A DNA stretch of 64,000 nt from Mesorhizobium japonicum MAFF 303099 (GTDB lineage: Bacteria > Pseudomonadota > Alphaproteobacteria > Rhizobiales > Rhizobiaceae): positions 2,170,001 through 2,234,000 of the forward strand of contig NC_002678.2 in NCBI RefSeq assembly GCF_000009625.1, in the 5' to 3' direction. Shown here piece after piece: positions 62,103-64,000 of this stretch. The position numbers were made by a program, and so were the translations under genes. How positions within the stretch are numbered: position 1 is the first letter of the stretch; each line of letters begins with the position of its first letter. The notes beneath the pieces are model-generated. The model searched no databases, had not been told where the DNA came from, and saw only the letters and a program-made list of their open reading frames with translations.

Positions 62103-62197
62103 GTGGCCTCTCCTCGCATCGGCAGGACGTAGCGTCAATTTATGCTAGTATTGCCGCCACAGCCACGCAAATCGCGGTAAGATCTGAGGAGGATGCC

Positions 62198-62635
62198 ATG
62201 CGCCGACGCGACATGTTCCGCGCGGTTCTTGCCGGAACCGGAACGTTTCTCGGCCTGCGGGCGGTGCAGGCCGCGGCCACGGAAACCCCACGGCTGAAGG
62301 TTGCCTATCATCTGAGCGATGTGGACAAGGTCAACTTCGTGCTCGGCAATATCAAGAACCACTATGAGGGCACCGGCGGCAATGTCGACATCGCGCTGGT
62401 CGTGCATGGCCCGGCCCTGGCGAGCTTCAAGTCGAAAGGCATATCTGCCGCGGTTTCCGGCCGCTTCGCCGGCCTGGTGCAGCAGGGCCTCGAGCCGCAA
62501 GCCTGCGGCAACACCATGCGGGGTATGGATATTTCGCTCGCCGACCTGCTCGACGGCTTCCATGCCGCCGACAAGGGCGGCGTCGTCAAGCTCGCGGAAC
62601 TGCAAAGCCAGGGCTATGCCTATCTGCGCCCCTGA
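62198..62635 (+). CDS. DsrE-like protein with Tat-type leader
   Basis: The 145-residue protein begins with a short twin-arginine type leader (RRRDMFRAVLAGTGTFLGLRAVQAAA), so it is probably exported folded. The body has the DsrE/YchN-like fold (LKVAYHLSDVDKVNFVLGNIKNHYEG, ALVVHGPALASFKSKG) with one Cys in EPQACGNTMRGMDIS at the position of the sulfur-carrying Cys in some family members. It may be a periplasmic sulfur-handling or binding protein. No dsr or sox genes are near. Confidence 0.8.
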   Translation: MRRRDMFRAVLAGTGTFLGLRAVQAAATETPRLKVAYHLSDVDKVNFVLGNIKNHYEGTGGNVDIALVVHGPALASFKSKGISAAVSGRFAGLVQQGLEPQACGNTMRGMDISLADLLDGFHAADKGGVVKLAELQSQGYAYLRP

Positions 62636-62696
62636 GGCTTGAACACCGGGGTGGCAAAGGCCTACGAAGGGCGGCGGACATGCCGGAGGAACAACA

Positions 62697-63479
62697 GTGC
62701 CAGCCACCAATACGCTCAGCATCCCCGATCTCGCCGGCAAGGCGGTGCTTGTCACCGGCGCCTCGACCGGCATCGGTGCGGCCCTCGCGCTGGCCTATGC
62801 CGCACAGAAATCCAAAGTGGCGCTGCACTACAATTCGAGCCAGGAGGCCGCCGAGAAACTCGCCAAGACCATTCGTGACAGCGGCGGCGAGGTGTTCCTC
62901 GTCCAGGGCGATTTTTCCGTTCCAGCCGATGTCGAGCGGGTCGTCGAGGACAGCGCCCAGCATTTCGGCCGCCTCGACGGGCTGGTGAACAATGCCGGCG
63001 GCATGCTCGGCCGCATACCCTATGCCGAACAGACCGAAGCGCATTACGATGCCGTGATGGACCTCAACGCGCGTTCCGTGCTGACCGCCTCGCGCAAGGC
63101 GATGCCGTGGCTGAAGAAGCAGGGCGGCTTCATCGTCAATACCTCGTCGATCGCCGCGCGCAACGGGGCCGGCGGCGGCGCCGGCCTCTACGGCTCCGCC
63201 AAGGCGTTCGTCTCCAATGTGACGCGTGGCATGGCCAAGGAACTGATCGGCTTCGGCATCCGCGTCAACGCCGTGGCGCCCGGCACGATCCTGACACCCT
63301 TCCATGAGCGCTATTCGACCGACGAGCAGATCAAGGGCATGGTCGCGACCATTCCACAGGGTCGGGCCGGCACGGCGGAGGACTGCGTCGGCGCCTATCT
63401 ATTCCTCTCGTCGAACCTTTTGAGCGGCTACATCACCGGCCAGGTGATCGAGGTGAACGGCGGCCAGTTGATGCCGTGA
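62697..63479 (+). CDS. Short-chain dehydrogenase/reductase
   Basis: The 260-residue classical SDR has a cofactor motif TGASTGIG (about residues 20-27), NNAGG (about 99), catalytic Ser in NTSSIAARN and the Y-x3-K pair in LYGSAKAF. VNAVAPGTILTPF and the usual C-terminal GQVIEVNGGQLMP come next. An Asn-Ser pair near the loop HYNSSQEAA suggests NADP preference, but this is weak. The start is GTG at 62697 with GGAGGA seven bases upstream. It is followed after 64 bases by a small ABM monooxygenase gene. Confidence 0.9.
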   Translation: MPATNTLSIPDLAGKAVLVTGASTGIGAALALAYAAQKSKVALHYNSSQEAAEKLAKTIRDSGGEVFLVQGDFSVPADVERVVEDSAQHFGRLDGLVNNAGGMLGRIPYAEQTEAHYDAVMDLNARSVLTASRKAMPWLKKQGGFIVNTSSIAARNGAGGGAGLYGSAKAFVSNVTRGMAKELIGFGIRVNAVAPGTILTPFHERYSTDEQIKGMVATIPQGRAGTAEDCVGAYLFLSSNLLSGYITGQVIEVNGGQLMP

Positions 63480-63543
63480 CCGGCTATCTGCATACTGACG
63501 GTCCGCATACTCTTGTCGAAGACTTTGAAGGGGAGACAACAGA

Positions 63544-63852
63544 ATGTACGGACTGATCGGCAAGATGCGCGCGTCACGCGGCCAGCGCGACGCGGTCATG
63601 GACCTGCTGCGCGCCAGCACCGGCGCCCTGCCCGGCTGCCTGAGCTATATCATCGCCACCGACCCGGCCGACGCCGATGCAATCTGGGTGACCGAGGTGT
63701 GGACGGACCAGGCAAGCCACAAGGCGTCGCTGCAACTTCCGGAAGTCCAGGCGGCAATCGCCAAGGCGCGCGCCTTCATCGCCGGCTTCGAGTTCCAGGT
63801 GGAGACCCATCCGGTCGGCGGCTTCGGGTTGCCTGACGGCAAGACGGGCTGA
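63544..63852 (+). CDS. Antibiotic biosynthesis monooxygenase (ABM) domain protein
   Basis: The 102-residue ferredoxin-like protein fits the ABM/YgiN quinol monooxygenase type: MYGLIGKMRASRGQRDAVMDLLR at the start and GCLSYIIATDPADADAIWVTEVWTDQASHKASLQLP in the middle (key part WVTEVWTD). It needs no cofactor in characterised members. The strong ribosome binding site GGGGAGACAACAG precedes the ATG. Together with the SDR it may degrade or protect against a quinone-like compound. Confidence 0.88.
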   Translation: MYGLIGKMRASRGQRDAVMDLLRASTGALPGCLSYIIATDPADADAIWVTEVWTDQASHKASLQLPEVQAAIAKARAFIAGFEFQVETHPVGGFGLPDGKTG

Positions 63853-63872
63853 AGCCGAGGGCAGCTTTTTTC

Positions 63873-63900
63873 AGCACGGCGGGGTTCGCATCGCCGTGCT
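63873..63900. terminator. Hairpin after the ABM gene (possible terminator)
   Basis: A 9-base stem AGCACGGCG/CGCCGTGCT with a 10-base loop lies 20 bases after the ABM stop codon. No T run follows on the plus strand, so an intrinsic terminator is not certain. Confidence 0.45.
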
Positions 63901-63919
63901 TCGCGTCTAAGACCGAAAC

Positions 63920-64000
63920 ATGGATTCCTCGGCGCAACCTCCCGATCAGCCCGCCACTGAGCGCATGGCGCGGATACCCAAGCCTTGGCAATGGCTGGTC
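63920..64000 (+). CDS. Start of an unidentified protein, cut by the window end
   Basis: The frame opens with ATG (MDSSAQPPDQPATERMARIPKPWQWLV) and is still open at the last base. Twenty-seven residues are too few for assignment. The hydrophobic turn at PWQWLV may begin a membrane segment. An internal ATG at residue 16 is an alternative start. Confidence 0.45.
   Translation, partial: MDSSAQPPDQPATERMARIPKPWQWLV

Noticed and set aside
63776-63991. Small minus-strand open frame at the window end
   Set aside because: It runs opposite the ABM gene and the following hairpin and lacks coding character. The plus strand offers a better start at 63920.

Overview
The window is a GC-rich, densely coded chromosomal segment of an alphaproteobacterium. 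It is most likely a Mesorhizobium or a close relative in the Rhizobiales. The evidence is the fused trpE(G) gene preceded by a WWW-containing trpL leader, the choXWV choline transporter set, the ClpS-type adaptor, a separate petABC operon, and several palindromic intergenic repeats of the kind common in rhizobia. I saw no rRNA, tRNA, CRISPR array, transposase, phage gene or symbiosis gene, so this reads as core chromosome with a few lineage-specific islets.

Layout. 1-4800: end of a CorA transporter, a translationally coupled pair of MaoC hydratases, apt, an NTF2-like protein, an FMN-dependent alpha-hydroxy-acid dehydrogenase and a class A acid phosphatase. 5063-7826 (minus): the bc1 complex operon petA-petB-petC, with a structured inverted-repeat element and a clear terminator after it. 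8141-14575: a cupin protein, an alpha/beta hydrolase, then a minus-strand block of a hypothetical gene, two paired ABC exporter half-transporters, a GNAT enzyme and a small protein. 14860-17641: trmL, soxR with its own SoxR box, hemF and a DUF1059 protein. 17901-19546: a small secreted beta-barrel candidate and a compact subtilisin-like protease behind an unusually palindromic leader. 19628-22154 (minus): a DUF1285 protein, a Nudix CoA pyrophosphatase and a CCA-adding enzyme family protein. 22289-29132: a MoxR-DUF58-BatA/DUF4159-membrane protein operon. 29260-33248: clpS, small secreted or membrane proteins and an OmpR-type two-component pair.

33254-36359 (minus): choX-choW-choV, with a terminator after choX that probably sets expression ratios. 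36617-39606: tdk, a divergent EamA/LysR pair and a cytochrome c. 39916-47525: a six-gene plus-strand cluster made of a coiled-coil protein, an unrecognised protein, a Fic enzyme, an AAA+ ATPase, another unrecognised protein and a membrane-anchored DUF2333 protein. This is the best candidate here for an undescribed multi-component system. 48002-57283: fhs, a divergent isochorismatase-like/GlxA-type regulator pair, an acyltransferase, DUF4126 plus a flavoprotein disulfide reductase, an MFS transporter, an aspartoacylase-like enzyme and a PEP mutase-like enzyme.

57433-63852: the trp attenuation leader and trpE(G), a CDF metal transporter, a secreted protein with an internal duplication, a DsrE-like protein, an SDR and an ABM monooxygenase. 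A further gene begins at about 63920 and runs off the window. The gene-level calls rest on reading motifs in the translations. Start sites were chosen from ribosome binding sites, family length and overlaps. Repeats and hairpins were found by eye and each was checked base by base.
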